From positions 511,154 to 575,153 of the forward strand of contig NZ_CH724151.1 of NCBI RefSeq assembly GCF_000153185.1: DNA of 64,000 nucleotides. Reading direction: 5' to 3'. Shown piece by piece: positions 43,605 through 51,900 of this stretch. The translations under genes and the position numbers were made by a program. This DNA is from Reinekea blandensis MED297. Lineage in GTDB: Bacteria; Pseudomonadota; Gammaproteobacteria; Pseudomonadales; Natronospirillaceae. How positions within the stretch are numbered: the first letter of the stretch is position 1; each line of letters begins with the position of its first letter. The notes below the pieces were generated by a model. That model did not search any database, was not told the origin of the DNA, and saw only the letters and a list, made by a program, of their open reading frames with translations.

Positions 43605-43712
43605 GTGTAGACTAATGAGGAACCAACCTAATGTGCTCAGATGAGAATGCCGCACACACGGTAGCGCTGAGCCCAGTGTCTAATTTTCACGCTCTGTTAC
43701 AGGAACTGCGTT

Positions 43713-44720
43713 GTGTTAAATGACCCTATCCAAGTCCACGTTACCCGCGGTGGCATCACCGAAAGCCAACATGACATTTCTGCCGTGGTCATCAACAGTC
43801 ACGGCAATGTGCTGGAACAGTGGGGCGATGTCGACAAACCGGTGTATCCGCGCAGCGCGATTAAAGCGCTGCAAGCCCTGCCTATGGTGGAACGGGGAGG
43901 TGTGGAACGGTTTGGGTTTTCAGAAAGTGAACTCGCGCTCTGCTGCGCGTCGCATAATGGCGAAACGGAGCACGTCAACACAGCACAATCGATGCTCGAC
44001 AAGGTGTCCTGCAGCGAAGCGAATTACGAGTGCGGAAAACAATGGCCCATGCGGGTTGAGGCGGGCTACGCACTGGCCGCCGCCGGGCAATTACCTGACC
44101 AGCGCCATAACAACTGCTCTGGCAAACACGCCGGTATGCTGGCGTTAGCGCAGCTGCTGGGCGTGGACTCGGCGGGTTATATTGCGGCCGATCACCCGGT
44201 TCAACACACCATCCGTGAAACCTTTGAGCAAATGTGCGATGTCGATTTAAGCCGGGCACCGGTATCACCGGACGGTTGTTCAGCGCCAACCTGGGCTATG
44301 CCGTTAACTGCATTGGCGCTTGGATTTGCGCGCTTTGCCGATCCGCAATCGCTGCCGCCCGAACGCGCTCAGGCATGTCGTGCGCTGTACCAGGCAGTGA
44401 TCCATCATCCGTTTATGGTGGCCGGCACTGAACGCTACTGCACCGAGATGATGACGGTGTTGGGTGATCGGGCGTTTTTAAAGGTCGGTGCCGAAGGCGT
44501 CTACATTGCCGCCATTCCCGGGCAGAACATCGCTATAGCGCTGAAGTGTGAAGATGGTGCAAAACGCGGCGCTGAACGGGTAATGACCGAGTTACTGGAT
44601 CGCTACGGTGTCACCAAAGGGCTCAGCGACGCCGAGATGGCGCCCTTTCGTACCCCGGAAATCCGCAACTGGAACGGGTTGCTGACCGGAGTTATTCGCT
44701 GTGACATTGTGGAGCTTTGA
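43713..44720 (+). CDS. L-asparaginase, Rhizobium etli thermolabile type (ReAV-like)
   Basis: 335 residues of the class unrelated to E. coli AnsA/AnsB. The Ser-x-x-Lys nucleophile pair lies in YPRSAIKAL (Ser48, Lys51), the zinc-binding Cys-x-x-Lys in NNCSGKHAG (Cys135, Lys138) and the third zinc ligand in SPDGCSAP (Cys189), the same numbering reported for R. etli ReAV. It hydrolyses asparagine to aspartate and ammonia; no signal peptide, so cytoplasmic. Start is GTG at 43713 with AGGA 10 nt before it. All catalytic residues are intact. Confidence 0.92.
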   Translation: MLNDPIQVHVTRGGITESQHDISAVVINSHGNVLEQWGDVDKPVYPRSAIKALQALPMVERGGVERFGFSESELALCCASHNGETEHVNTAQSMLDKVSCSEANYECGKQWPMRVEAGYALAAAGQLPDQRHNNCSGKHAGMLALAQLLGVDSAGYIAADHPVQHTIRETFEQMCDVDLSRAPVSPDGCSAPTWAMPLTALALGFARFADPQSLPPERAQACRALYQAVIHHPFMVAGTERYCTEMMTVLGDRAFLKVGAEGVYIAAIPGQNIAIALKCEDGAKRGAERVMTELLDRYGVTKGLSDAEMAPFRTPEIRNWNGLLTGVIRCDIVEL

Positions 44721-44732
44721 GACAAGCAGTCG

Positions 44733-45212
44733 ATGACCCTTCAACAGAAAATGTACACTTTTCTCAGCGTCGCTCAGCGGCTGAACGATCGGTTCGACTC
44801 CGCACCGATTCTTTATGGTTCACTGGGCATGTCGCAAGCCATCGAGCAGTCACTCGATACCGATGACATTGATATATTGATCGAACACTCAATTTACCGG
44901 AATCATCTCGATCGTCTGCGCGCTGAAATGGCATCGCTGGGGTTTACATTGATCGATGCGAAGGAAAACATCTTTCAACGCGACGGACTCGACGTCGGTA
45001 TTGCCCATGACGGTGACCTGATCGACTTCGCCGGAATTGACCCCAAGCACCTGACGGTTATCACGCAACCTGCGCGTTATCGAATTCTCAGCCCTGCGCA
45101 GTATTTGGCCATTTACCGGGCTTCGATTAAGGACGGCTATCGCCGCGAGCAACGACAGAAAAACGATGCTCAAAAAATTGCCCTGCTGGAGTCGTTCCTT
45201 AGCAGGGCGTGA
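44733..45212 (+). CDS. Minimal nucleotidyltransferase-fold protein
   Basis: 159 residues. LYGSLGMSQAIEQSLDTDDIDILIE carries the GS...DxD signature of the polymerase-beta-type nucleotidyltransferases, and a third acidic position lies in DVGIAHDGDLIDF. Length and layout resemble stand-alone NTase-fold proteins that act as antitoxin, toxin or sugar-nucleotide enzymes. No HEPN partner follows, so a MNT-HEPN module is not supported. Located 12 nt after the asparaginase gene, probably co-transcribed. No strong ribosome-binding site. Confidence 0.7.
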   Translation: MTLQQKMYTFLSVAQRLNDRFDSAPILYGSLGMSQAIEQSLDTDDIDILIEHSIYRNHLDRLRAEMASLGFTLIDAKENIFQRDGLDVGIAHDGDLIDFAGIDPKHLTVITQPARYRILSPAQYLAIYRASIKDGYRREQRQKNDAQKIALLESFLSRA

Positions 45213-45214
45213 TC

Positions 45215-45685
45215 TTACTTTTTCGGTTTTTCCGTCACCCACAATGGGATGATGCCTTCGACCACGACATGTCCATTCGCATCGGTCGCTTTTACCGTCA
45301 CGTTCACGTCGCCCGGCTGCCAGGCGTCGGCATCGACCGTGGCTTCAGCGATCAGATCCGTCGTCGATTTCGCCACATAATTCACATTCAGGCCCTTGGG
45401 CAACCAACGCAAATGTTTCGGGATGGACGCTTCAGCCATTGCGCCCATGGCCATTTCCAACGCGTTACAAACGGCAATGGCGTGTACCGTCCCAATGTGA
45501 TTGTGCACGGCTTTGCGTTTGGGTAAGCGCACGCAGCATCGATTCGGTTCCAGTGTCTCGATGAAAGGCTTGATGGTTTTGAAATACGGCGCTTTGGCCG
45601 CAAACACTTTACTGAACAAGCGCTGGCCAAACGGCAGGCGATTAAACTTGGCCTGCATGTCCAGCAGGTAATTATTGTGGCTCAT
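45215..45685 (-). CDS. DUF4442 hotdog-fold protein (PaaI-like thioesterase relative)
   Basis: 156 residues. Typical of DUF4442: FNRLPFGQRLFSKVFAAKAPYF, then the helix HNHIGTVHAIAVCNALEMAMG, then PKGLNVNYVAKSTTDLIAEA and VNVTVKATDANGHVV. This is the hotdog fold used by acyl-CoA thioesterases, usually with the His-Asn-His-x-Gly-Thr pattern seen here. Last gene of a minus-strand operon headed by another thioesterase. Convergent with the nucleotidyltransferase gene (2 bp apart). Confidence 0.85.
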   Translation of the reverse strand: MSHNNYLLDMQAKFNRLPFGQRLFSKVFAAKAPYFKTIKPFIETLEPNRCCVRLPKRKAVHNHIGTVHAIAVCNALEMAMGAMAEASIPKHLRWLPKGLNVNYVAKSTTDLIAEATVDADAWQPGDVNVTVKATDANGHVVVEGIIPLWVTEKPKK

Positions 45686-45712
45686 GGTGCTCTCTTTTTG
45701 TCGTTATGGTTT

Positions 45713-46882
45713 TTACAGTGCGTTAATCGCGTCCTGAAGCCCTTCCAGCGTCAATGGAAACATGCGCTCTTCAGACAGTTTTTCGATGATGCCGATGCTG
45801 TCGACCCACTTCCATTGATCCTGTGGCGTTGGGTTTAACCAAACCAGCCGATCAAAATGGTTCTGAATTTTCTGAAACCAGAATGCGCCGGGCTGTTCGT
45901 TCATAAAGTCGATACTGCCGTAAGGCTGCAGAACCTCGTAAGGCGACATCGCCGCGTCACCGACAAAAATCACTTTGTAATCTTTGCCATAGCGGTGCAG
46001 CAGGTCTTCCAGTGGAATGACGGAATCGGCCATTAAATGATTGTCCTGCCAAACATAGTCGTACACAAAATTATGAAAATAATAATGCTCGAGATGTTTA
46101 AACTCGGCCTTACAGGCACTGAACAACTCTTCACTGGCTTTAACGTGATAATCCATCGAGCCGCCAACATCGAGCAGCAACAACACCTTAACGGCGTTGT
46201 GACGTTCCGGTCGCATTTTCACATCGAGCAAGCCAGCATTTCGGGCAGTGGATGAAATCGTGCTGTCGAGATCCAGCTCATCGCTGGAGCCGGTACGGGC
46301 AAAGCGTCGCAACGCTCTTAACGCAATCTTTATGTTGCGCGTGCCGATTTCGACCTGATCGTCCAGGTTTTTGTACTGGCGCTTTTCCCAGACTTTGACA
46401 GCACGACCTTTGCCGCCCGGCCCGCCAATGCGAAAGCCTTCCGGGTTATAGCCGCCGTGACCGAACGGGCTGGTGCCGCCGGTACCGATCCATTTGCTGC
46501 CACCTTCATGCCGTTCCTGTTGTTCATCCAACCGTTCGCGCAGCGCTTCAAAGAGTTTGTCGAGACCGCCCATGGCTTCAATCTGCGCTTTCTCTTCTTC
46601 GGTCAGTTGCTGCCACAAGGGGTTATTCAGCCAGTCATCTGGCAGATCGGTTGGAATCGGGTCTGGCAGAGCGCGGACCCCGTCAAAAAACGAAGCAAAC
46701 GCGCGATCAAACCGGTCGTACTGACTTTCGTCTTTCACCAGGCACAGACGCGACAGCTGATAAAAATCATCCACCGTTGGGGCGGTCAAATCACGTGACA
46801 ACACGTCGATCAGATCCAGCCACTCGGTCAAGGTGACATTGACGTGGGCATTCTTGAGATGTTGAAAAAACTGAACCAGCAT
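45713..46882 (-). CDS. CoxE-like von Willebrand factor A protein
   Basis: 389 residues. The N-terminal helical half (LNVTLTEWLDLIDVLS-type) and a VWA domain with MIDAS motif DVGGSMD are typical of the CoxE-like partners of MoxR ATPases. A Gly-rich linker (EGGSKWIGTGGTSPFGHGGYNPEG) precedes the VWA domain. MoxR-VWA pairs act as chaperones that mature or insert cofactors in enzymes. It starts 9 nt after the MoxR gene. No membrane helix or signal. The client protein is unknown. Confidence 0.9.
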   Translation of the reverse strand: MLVQFFQHLKNAHVNVTLTEWLDLIDVLSRDLTAPTVDDFYQLSRLCLVKDESQYDRFDRAFASFFDGVRALPDPIPTDLPDDWLNNPLWQQLTEEEKAQIEAMGGLDKLFEALRERLDEQQERHEGGSKWIGTGGTSPFGHGGYNPEGFRIGGPGGKGRAVKVWEKRQYKNLDDQVEIGTRNIKIALRALRRFARTGSSDELDLDSTISSTARNAGLLDVKMRPERHNAVKVLLLLDVGGSMDYHVKASEELFSACKAEFKHLEHYYFHNFVYDYVWQDNHLMADSVIPLEDLLHRYGKDYKVIFVGDAAMSPYEVLQPYGSIDFMNEQPGAFWFQKIQNHFDRLVWLNPTPQDQWKWVDSIGIIEKLSEERMFPLTLEGLQDAINAL

Positions 46883-46891
46883 GGTTCAACC

Positions 46892-47737
46892 TTACCCGTC
46901 TTTTCGACGAGACATAAACGCCAGCCGCTCGAGCAGATGCACGTCCTGTTCGTTTTTAATCAAGGCGCCAAACAGCGGTGGCAACGCCTGTTTGAACTCG
47001 CCGTCGCGCAGCTGATCGGCCGACAGTTCGTCGCTGACCAACAGCTTTAACCAGTCAATCAGTTCCGACGTGGAAGGCCGTTTTTTCAGGCCGCGTACTT
47101 CGCGGATATCAAAGAAAATTTCCAGCGCGTTGCGCACCAGTTCGGTTTGCACACCGGGGTGATGCACGTCGACAATGGCCTTCAGGGTGTCATAATCCGG
47201 GAAGTTAATGTAGTGGAAAAAGCAGCGGCGCAGAAAGGCGTCGGGCAGCTCTTTTTCGTTGTTCGAGGTAATGATGACAATGGGTCGGTTTTCCGCGCGA
47301 ATGGTTTCCCCGGTTTCGTACACGTGAAACTCCATGCGGTCGAGCTCCACCAGCAGGTCGTTCGGAAACTCAATATCGGCTTTGTCGATTTCATCAATCA
47401 ACAACACCGCGCGTTTTTCCGACGCGAACGCTTCCCAGAGTTTTCCGCGTTTAATGTAGTTGCCGATATCGTGAACCCGATCATCACCCAACTGACTGTC
47501 CCGCAGGCGGCTGACCGCATCGTACTCGTAAAGACCTTGCTGCGCTTTCGTGGTGGACTTGATGTGCCACTGAATCAACGGGGCGTCCATCGCCTGCGCA
47601 ATCTCTTCCGCCAACTGCGTTTTACCGGTGCCGGGCTCACCTTTCACCAGCAGCGGACGTTGCAGCTGAACCGCGGCATTGACCGCCAACTGAAGTTCTT
47701 CGGATGCAATGTAGTTTTCCGTACCTTTAAAAGCCAT
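46892..47737 (-). CDS. MoxR-family AAA+ ATPase
   Basis: 281 residues. Walker A GEPGTGKTQ, Walker B LLIDEIDKAD, sensor 1 IITSNNEKELPDAFLRRCFF with Arg finger, and sensor 2 in RPSTSELIDWL. MoxR-type (RavA/CoxD-like) ATPase that works with the VWA protein encoded next to it. I prefer the ATG at 47737 over an in-frame GTG at 47743 two codons earlier. It is 24 nt from the thioesterase gene, an uncommon neighbour for this pair. Confidence 0.94.
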   Translation of the reverse strand: MAFKGTENYIASEELQLAVNAAVQLQRPLLVKGEPGTGKTQLAEEIAQAMDAPLIQWHIKSTTKAQQGLYEYDAVSRLRDSQLGDDRVHDIGNYIKRGKLWEAFASEKRAVLLIDEIDKADIEFPNDLLVELDRMEFHVYETGETIRAENRPIVIITSNNEKELPDAFLRRCFFHYINFPDYDTLKAIVDVHHPGVQTELVRNALEIFFDIREVRGLKKRPSTSELIDWLKLLVSDELSADQLRDGEFKQALPPLFGALIKNEQDVHLLERLAFMSRRKDG

Positions 47738-47761
47738 TGTCACTCTGCCTGTTCTGTCTGA

Positions 47762-48553
47762 TTAACCAAAGACCGTCACCAGCTGGCGCGAAAGGGCCAG
47801 CAGTGTCCCGTCTTGTGCGTAAATTTTTGCTTCGGTATGGCCATAGCCATCGGCGGCCTGAACGGTGTCTACGTCATAGCCAATCCAGTCGGTGCCTCGA
47901 ATCGGCGGATGCGGATGCACAAACTCTACGTTCCAACTCAGTGTGCTGGCCGGTGCGGGCCAGCGCAACAGCTGCAACACCGTCGGCGGCCAGACGTCGA
48001 TCAATGCCATCAGGTGTGCATCGGTAAAGGTCGCCGGTGCCTCGCTCAGGCGCATCCAACCTCGATAGTGGCTGGTCTTCCGACCGGTAAAGGGCATACC
48101 GCCTTCGTCAATTTTCAGATCGATGTAACGGTGAAACTTGGGCGTGACCTTGGGAATCTGGGGTACCCAGTTTGCTTTCTCCGGCACCGGTGCTCGCTCA
48201 GCGGGAGGCTGTCGAACGTTGATTTTAGACGCTCGTTCCTGCCCGAACGCCGCCATCGCCTGCACCGAGACCTGGCCGCACTGACATAACCGGGCCTGCA
48301 TCTGTGTCACGTTTTTGCCATCACGCAGATGTTCAACCTCGATGGTAAATGGCTCGTCGGTGTTCAAAGGGCCGATAAACTGAGTGGTCATCACCCGTAA
48401 ATCCCGGGCATCAAGCAGCTCTGACGTCATTGCCTGCAACATCAGGGCACCGGACAAGCCACCGAACACTGTACGGCCCTGACCCCAGCTTTCAGGGATG
48501 ACCAGTTCACGGCCCTGGCGCGCCACGCTGAGAAGTTCGTCTATCTGAGTCAT
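47762..48553 (-). CDS. Acyl-CoA thioesterase-like double-hotdog protein
   Basis: 263 residues, two hotdog domains (TesB-like): WGQGRTVFGGLSGALMLQAM with the characteristic VFGG turn, VMTTQFIGPLNTDEPFTIE, and the C-terminal half WPPTVLQLLRWPAPASTLSWNVEFVH with conserved Asp upstream. Members hydrolyse acyl-CoA to free acid and CoA. First gene of the thioesterase-moxR-VWA-DUF4442 operon. A perfect 20-bp palindrome resembling the PsrA/FadR fatty-acid operator lies 36 bp upstream of the ATG, consistent with acyl-CoA control. Confidence 0.87.
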   Translation of the reverse strand: MTQIDELLSVARQGRELVIPESWGQGRTVFGGLSGALMLQAMTSELLDARDLRVMTTQFIGPLNTDEPFTIEVEHLRDGKNVTQMQARLCQCGQVSVQAMAAFGQERASKINVRQPPAERAPVPEKANWVPQIPKVTPKFHRYIDLKIDEGGMPFTGRKTSHYRGWMRLSEAPATFTDAHLMALIDVWPPTVLQLLRWPAPASTLSWNVEFVHPHPPIRGTDWIGYDVDTVQAADGYGHTEAKIYAQDGTLLALSRQLVTVFG

Positions 48554-48588
48554 GCGGTTTGCTTTCCTGAAGATCCGACCGGTAGCCT

Positions 48589-48608
48589 ATTCAAACGGTC
48601 GTTTGAAT
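48589..48608. promoter_or_regulatory. PsrA/FadR-like operator before the thioesterase operon
   Basis: ATTCAAACGGTCGTTTGAAT is a perfect 9-2-9 palindrome. It contains CAAAC-N4-GTTTG, an exact fit to the PsrA consensus known from Pseudomonas ([CG]AAAC-N2-4-GTTT[GC]), a TetR-type regulator of fatty-acid oxidation. It is 36 bp upstream of the thioesterase start. Confidence 0.75.
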
Positions 48609-48651
48609 GGAAGCCTTTGTCATGTTTTTCTGCATTCGTCGGGGTGACCGG

Positions 48652-49860
48652 CTACATTCGGACGACGGGAAACGGCAGACGCATTTCGAGGGCGGTTCCT
48701 TGAGCAGATGGGGAGTCAACAACCCGAATGGTGCCGTTTAAACGGCGGGTGACCAAGCTGTGAACCAAAGCCAAACCCACGCCGGAGTAGCGACCGATTT
48801 TCGAGGACGTAAAGGGTTCAAACACCCGATCGCGCAACGCCGTAGGAATGCCCACACCATTGTCCGCAAAGGTCAGGACAGCGCTGTCGCCTTCCCAGGT
48901 TAGGCGTAACTCAATCTGCCGATTGGTCTGATCCGGTTCTGTAAAGCCGTGAACTAATGCATTTTCGGTCAGCACCGACATGATCTGCATCCAGACATTC
49001 GGATTGGCCTCGGTTAACACCGCCTCATCAATGGCCACCTGCAGTTTCACATCGTCAAACTCGGCATCCGACAGAAACAACGATACTGAATCCTTAAGCA
49101 AACGGGCCAATGCAGACACGCTCTGGTCAGTCTCATCTTCGTCGGCCACCATGTATTTGACGTTGCGGATCAACCGATCGGCCTGATCAACACATCGATC
49201 CGACAGAACGGCGGCCTGCTGAATGGTATTCAGGTTGTCGGCTAACTGACTCTGGCGCAATGTGCCGGCCTGCAATGCGCCGAGCAGCTCCCTTACCTGC
49301 GTGCCGATGATGCTGGCAGAGGTCCGGATATTCCCCAACGGCGTATTGATCTGATGGGAAACACCTCTGAGCAAATGCTGAACCGCCGTTTGCTTTTCCT
49401 GTTCGATCATCAGGGTTTGCAGTTGTTCCAGCTCGTTACGCGCACGTTCGGCTTCCAGGGCAGCGGCTTCGTAGCGTTCACGCAACTGTACTTCGTCATC
49501 AATGTTAACCAGCACACTCATGACACAGTACCCGTCCAGATAACGCAGTCGCTGATCCTGCACTAACAGCCAGACCTCTTCGCCATCGGAGCGGCGGGTT
49601 TTAACGGTAATGGGGTCGGCATATCCCTGCTCAATGACCTGATGGTAACGAGCCCTGGCCAAGTCTTTTACGTCGTCAGGAATTTGCGCCCAGATGGACC
49701 CCTGATCCAGGAACGCCTGCGCACTGTCATACCCATAAAAGTGCGCATACTCTTCGGTCACAAAAATCGGCTTAAATTCCTGATGAATCTGCAACGTAAT
49801 GCCATGCAACCCCGTGATGGCTGCGATCAGGTCTTTAACATCCAGATCCTGAATCTTCAA
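48652..49860 (-). CDS. Soluble PAS-sensor histidine kinase
   Basis: 402 residues with no membrane helix. N-terminal PAS (about 10-130; FVTEEYAHFYGYDSAQAFL, VKTRRSDGEEVWLLVQD), a coiled coil (about 130-165), HisKA with His in RGVSHQINTPLGNIRT and HATPase_c (LTENALVHGF, ADNGVGIPTAL, SGVGLALVHSLV). No response regulator gene adjacent, so an orphan kinase. It is followed, 98 bp later on the same strand, by the thioesterase operon; a shared transcript is possible but the operator in between suggests a separate promoter. Confidence 0.9.
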   Translation of the reverse strand: MKIQDLDVKDLIAAITGLHGITLQIHQEFKPIFVTEEYAHFYGYDSAQAFLDQGSIWAQIPDDVKDLARARYHQVIEQGYADPITVKTRRSDGEEVWLLVQDQRLRYLDGYCVMSVLVNIDDEVQLRERYEAAALEAERARNELEQLQTLMIEQEKQTAVQHLLRGVSHQINTPLGNIRTSASIIGTQVRELLGALQAGTLRQSQLADNLNTIQQAAVLSDRCVDQADRLIRNVKYMVADEDETDQSVSALARLLKDSVSLFLSDAEFDDVKLQVAIDEAVLTEANPNVWMQIMSVLTENALVHGFTEPDQTNRQIELRLTWEGDSAVLTFADNGVGIPTALRDRVFEPFTSSKIGRYSGVGLALVHSLVTRRLNGTIRVVDSPSAQGTALEMRLPFPVVRM

Positions 49861-49899
49861 CGCGTATTACCTCAACAAACACAACAGGCTGCTAGGACC

Positions 49900-49971
49900 A
49901 ATACTATTTGCATGCGTTCTGTTGGCGCTGTGAACGGTTTTAAGTTCGGCAGATTGGATGCAAATAGTGTT
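49900..49971. repeat. Inverted repeat between divergent genes
   Basis: AATACTATTTGCAT (49900-49913) and ATGCAAATAGTGTT (49958-49971) are complementary at 13 of 14 positions, with 44 bp between. They lie between the kinase gene (minus) and a YciC-like gene (plus). Possibly regulator half-sites or termini of a decayed small element. Confidence 0.55.
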
Positions 49972-50100
49972 AACAGACCCTAAGCATAGACCGCATTGAG
50001 CGCCTTTGCCGAAGTCAAATCCCGGTAAACGGTGCCAATCGACCGGCAGCTTAGGCATAATCAGTCCAAATTTCTGACCGACCTCGATGACGTTACTGCG

Positions 50101-50769
50101 ATGATTCTATTATTTGTTAAAGATACCCTTCAGTTTTACCGGCAAAACCTGATGCTGTTTGTGGGTATTTTGCTGCCGATTCTGCTGCCCTATGAAGTGG
50201 CAAACTGGTTGATTCAGCGCTTCTTCGTCACCGACCCGCAAAGCCTGACTCAGCAAGTGCCCTCAATGATGCTGTGGATTACCGTTTATCCGGTGTATCA
50301 AGGCGCATTGATTCTGGCGGTCAGTCAGCGTTTGGCGGGCAACTCTCCCACACCATCATTGCTGTGGCAGCAGGGCGTACGCTTCTGGTTTTCTCTGGTC
50401 GCGGTTAATGCGCTGTTTCTGGGAGCGGTGTTTCTGGGAACGCTGGCGTTCATTCTGCCAGGCATCTATCTGGCTGTGCGTTTAGCGCTGGCAGAACAGA
50501 ACGTTCTGTTGAATGTTGAGTCGCCGATTGAAGCGTTAAAGTCCAGTTGGGAAGACACCTCGGATCAGTTCTGGAACATTTTTCTGGGCTCGCTGTTGCT
50601 CGGCCTGGTCACGCTGTTGCTTGCCTTCCTGATCAGTTTGCCATTCCGGGGAATTGAAGATATCCACAACCCGATCCTGATTCTGCATGCGTTACTGCAA
50701 GCACTGCTCTATCCGGTCTTCGTGATTTATTACCTGCGCATTCGCCACTACGTTCAACACAGCGAATAA
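50101..50769 (+). CDS. YciC-like inner-membrane protein
   Basis: 222 residues, about five to six membrane helices: NLMLFVGILLPILLPYEVANWL, MLWITVYPVYQGALILAVS, WFSLVAVNALFLGAVFLGTLAFILPGIYLAVRLALAE, SLLLGLVTLLLAFLISL, ALLQALLYPVFVIYYLRIR. The block PGIYLAVRLALAEQNVL-x-SPIEALKSSWE is typical of the YciC/GPDPase-membrane-domain family. Function unknown. The ATG at 50101 is chosen over an upstream reading from 50032 because that part is polar and lacks similarity. No good ribosome-binding site. Confidence 0.78.
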   Translation: MILLFVKDTLQFYRQNLMLFVGILLPILLPYEVANWLIQRFFVTDPQSLTQQVPSMMLWITVYPVYQGALILAVSQRLAGNSPTPSLLWQQGVRFWFSLVAVNALFLGAVFLGTLAFILPGIYLAVRLALAEQNVLLNVESPIEALKSSWEDTSDQFWNIFLGSLLLGLVTLLLAFLISLPFRGIEDIHNPILILHALLQALLYPVFVIYYLRIRHYVQHSE

Positions 50770-50773
50770 CGCC

Positions 50774-51691
50774 TCAGCGAAACGTTACCGGGATGCGCAC
50801 CCACTGTCCTTCGACAATAGTGCCATTCCGCGCCGGCTGATACTGCCATTGCGGCGCTTGTTCGCTGGCCGCCTCATCTAACAGCTCGTGTCCTGAGGAT
50901 TCCAGGATACGAACCTGATTGAGTTTGCCTTCAGCATCGACAAATCCCCCCAGAACCACGGTCCCGCGTAATCGCCGACGCAATGCGTCGGGCGGTGTAA
51001 TGACCCGAGGAGTCGGGCCGGCATAACGCGCAGGCGTGAGCGTTGCCGGCATAATTGTTGGATCAGAAAACCCTTTGGCCGAGACGAGATCATCGGATGG
51101 TTCAGCCTCGGATGACGTCGTTGCCGCACCAGTGGTTTCATCAACAGCCGGCGTAGAGGATTCTGAAGGGGTATCCGGTTCCAAAGCTTCTGGCACTGTC
51201 GGCGTTGAAGTCTCTGTCTCTGCTTTGTGCGATTCCGCAACGTTGTCTGGCGTCGTTGAAGGCGAAGACTCCATTGATTGCTCATCCTCTGCGTCGCTGA
51301 TGGCAACTTCGGATTGCATTGCGGTGACAACCGGCTCGGTCTTCGTTTGCGGCGCTGGAGCGATTTCCGGTGTGAGGGGTTCTGATGGTTCAACAACATC
51401 AGCAGGCAACTCGGTGACCGGCGATTCAGGTGGCGCAGATACAGGTTCTGGTACTGGTTCTGCTGCCGGCAGAGATTCCGCTGGTACAGGTTCTGGAATA
51501 GCAGGTAATTTTTTGCCGGCCCGAATTGACAGACTGACGGATGTCGACGAAGCGGCCGGCATTGTCGGTTCTGCTGGCAACGGCGTCCACAGCATCATCA
51601 GCCACAAATGACCCAGCAAAGACAGCAAGAGAAAAATGGCCAGGGCCGGGAAACGGTTTGATTGTTCGTGGTTGACCAATCGCTGACACAC
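50774..51691 (-). CDS. TonB-like energy transducer
   Basis: 305 residues in the TonB layout: N-terminal membrane helix (about 14-36, including the SLLGHLWLMMLW stretch with the conserved S/H face), a long Pro/Glu/Ser/Thr/Ala-rich periplasmic linker (about 40-225), and a C-terminal TonB domain (about 230-305) with LRRRLRGTVVLGGFVDAEG, VRILESSGHELLDEAA and WQYQPARNG. Probably the dedicated partner of the divergent B12 receptor BtuB. Start is GTG at 51691, only 3 bp from the -10 element of the divergent btuB promoter, so the true start may lie a little downstream. Convergent with the YciC-like gene. Confidence 0.85.
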   Translation of the reverse strand: MCQRLVNHEQSNRFPALAIFLLLSLLGHLWLMMLWTPLPAEPTMPAASSTSVSLSIRAGKKLPAIPEPVPAESLPAAEPVPEPVSAPPESPVTELPADVVEPSEPLTPEIAPAPQTKTEPVVTAMQSEVAISDAEDEQSMESSPSTTPDNVAESHKAETETSTPTVPEALEPDTPSESSTPAVDETTGAATTSSEAEPSDDLVSAKGFSDPTIMPATLTPARYAGPTPRVITPPDALRRRLRGTVVLGGFVDAEGKLNQVRILESSGHELLDEAASEQAPQWQYQPARNGTIVEGQWVRIPVTFR

Positions 51692-51699
51692 TCTATAAT
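51672..51699 (+). promoter_or_regulatory. Sigma-70 promoter of the btuB operon
   Basis: TTGACC (51672-51677), 16-bp spacer, TATAAT (51694-51699): near-consensus. Start of transcription would be near 51706, just before the riboswitch. The -35 lies inside the first codons of the divergent TonB-like gene. Confidence 0.85.
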
Positions 51700-51712
51700 C
51701 GCTGCAAAAATC

Positions 51713-51882
51713 AGGTGACCTTTCGTTTAAACGGGAAACTGGTGCGAATCCAGTACTGCCCCCGCAACGGTAAGGGAGAGTAAACCATCCACCGGGCTGA
51801 TGCCACTGAGAAATCGGGAAGGCGCCCGCGTTGGACAGCGATCTGCTGGCTCTGCCAAGTCCGGATACCGGCCTGATCAGTC
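51713..51882 (+). ncRNA. Cobalamin (adenosylcobalamin) riboswitch
   Basis: The aptamer core is clear: GGTGACC near the 5' end, GGTGCGAATCCAGTACTGCC, CCCGCAACGGTAAG, then GCCACTG, GGGAAGGCGC (B12 box) and the closing AGTCCGGATACCGGCCTG. It precedes btuB by about 18 nt and would shut off translation or transcription of btuB when cobalamin is bound. The class is certain from these conserved blocks; boundaries are approximate. Confidence 0.95.
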
Positions 51883-51900
51883 TTTGGGTACGGTGGGTGC

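Noticed and set aside
47147-47761. Plus-strand frame (204 codons) opposite moxR
   Set aside because: Antisense shadow of a conserved AAA+ ATPase; Val/Phe/Arg-rich translation without domains.
51036-51611. Plus-strand frame of Ser/Gly/Val-rich sequence
   Set aside because: Antisense to the repetitive Pro/Glu/Ser/Thr linker of the TonB-like protein, which generates open frames by composition.
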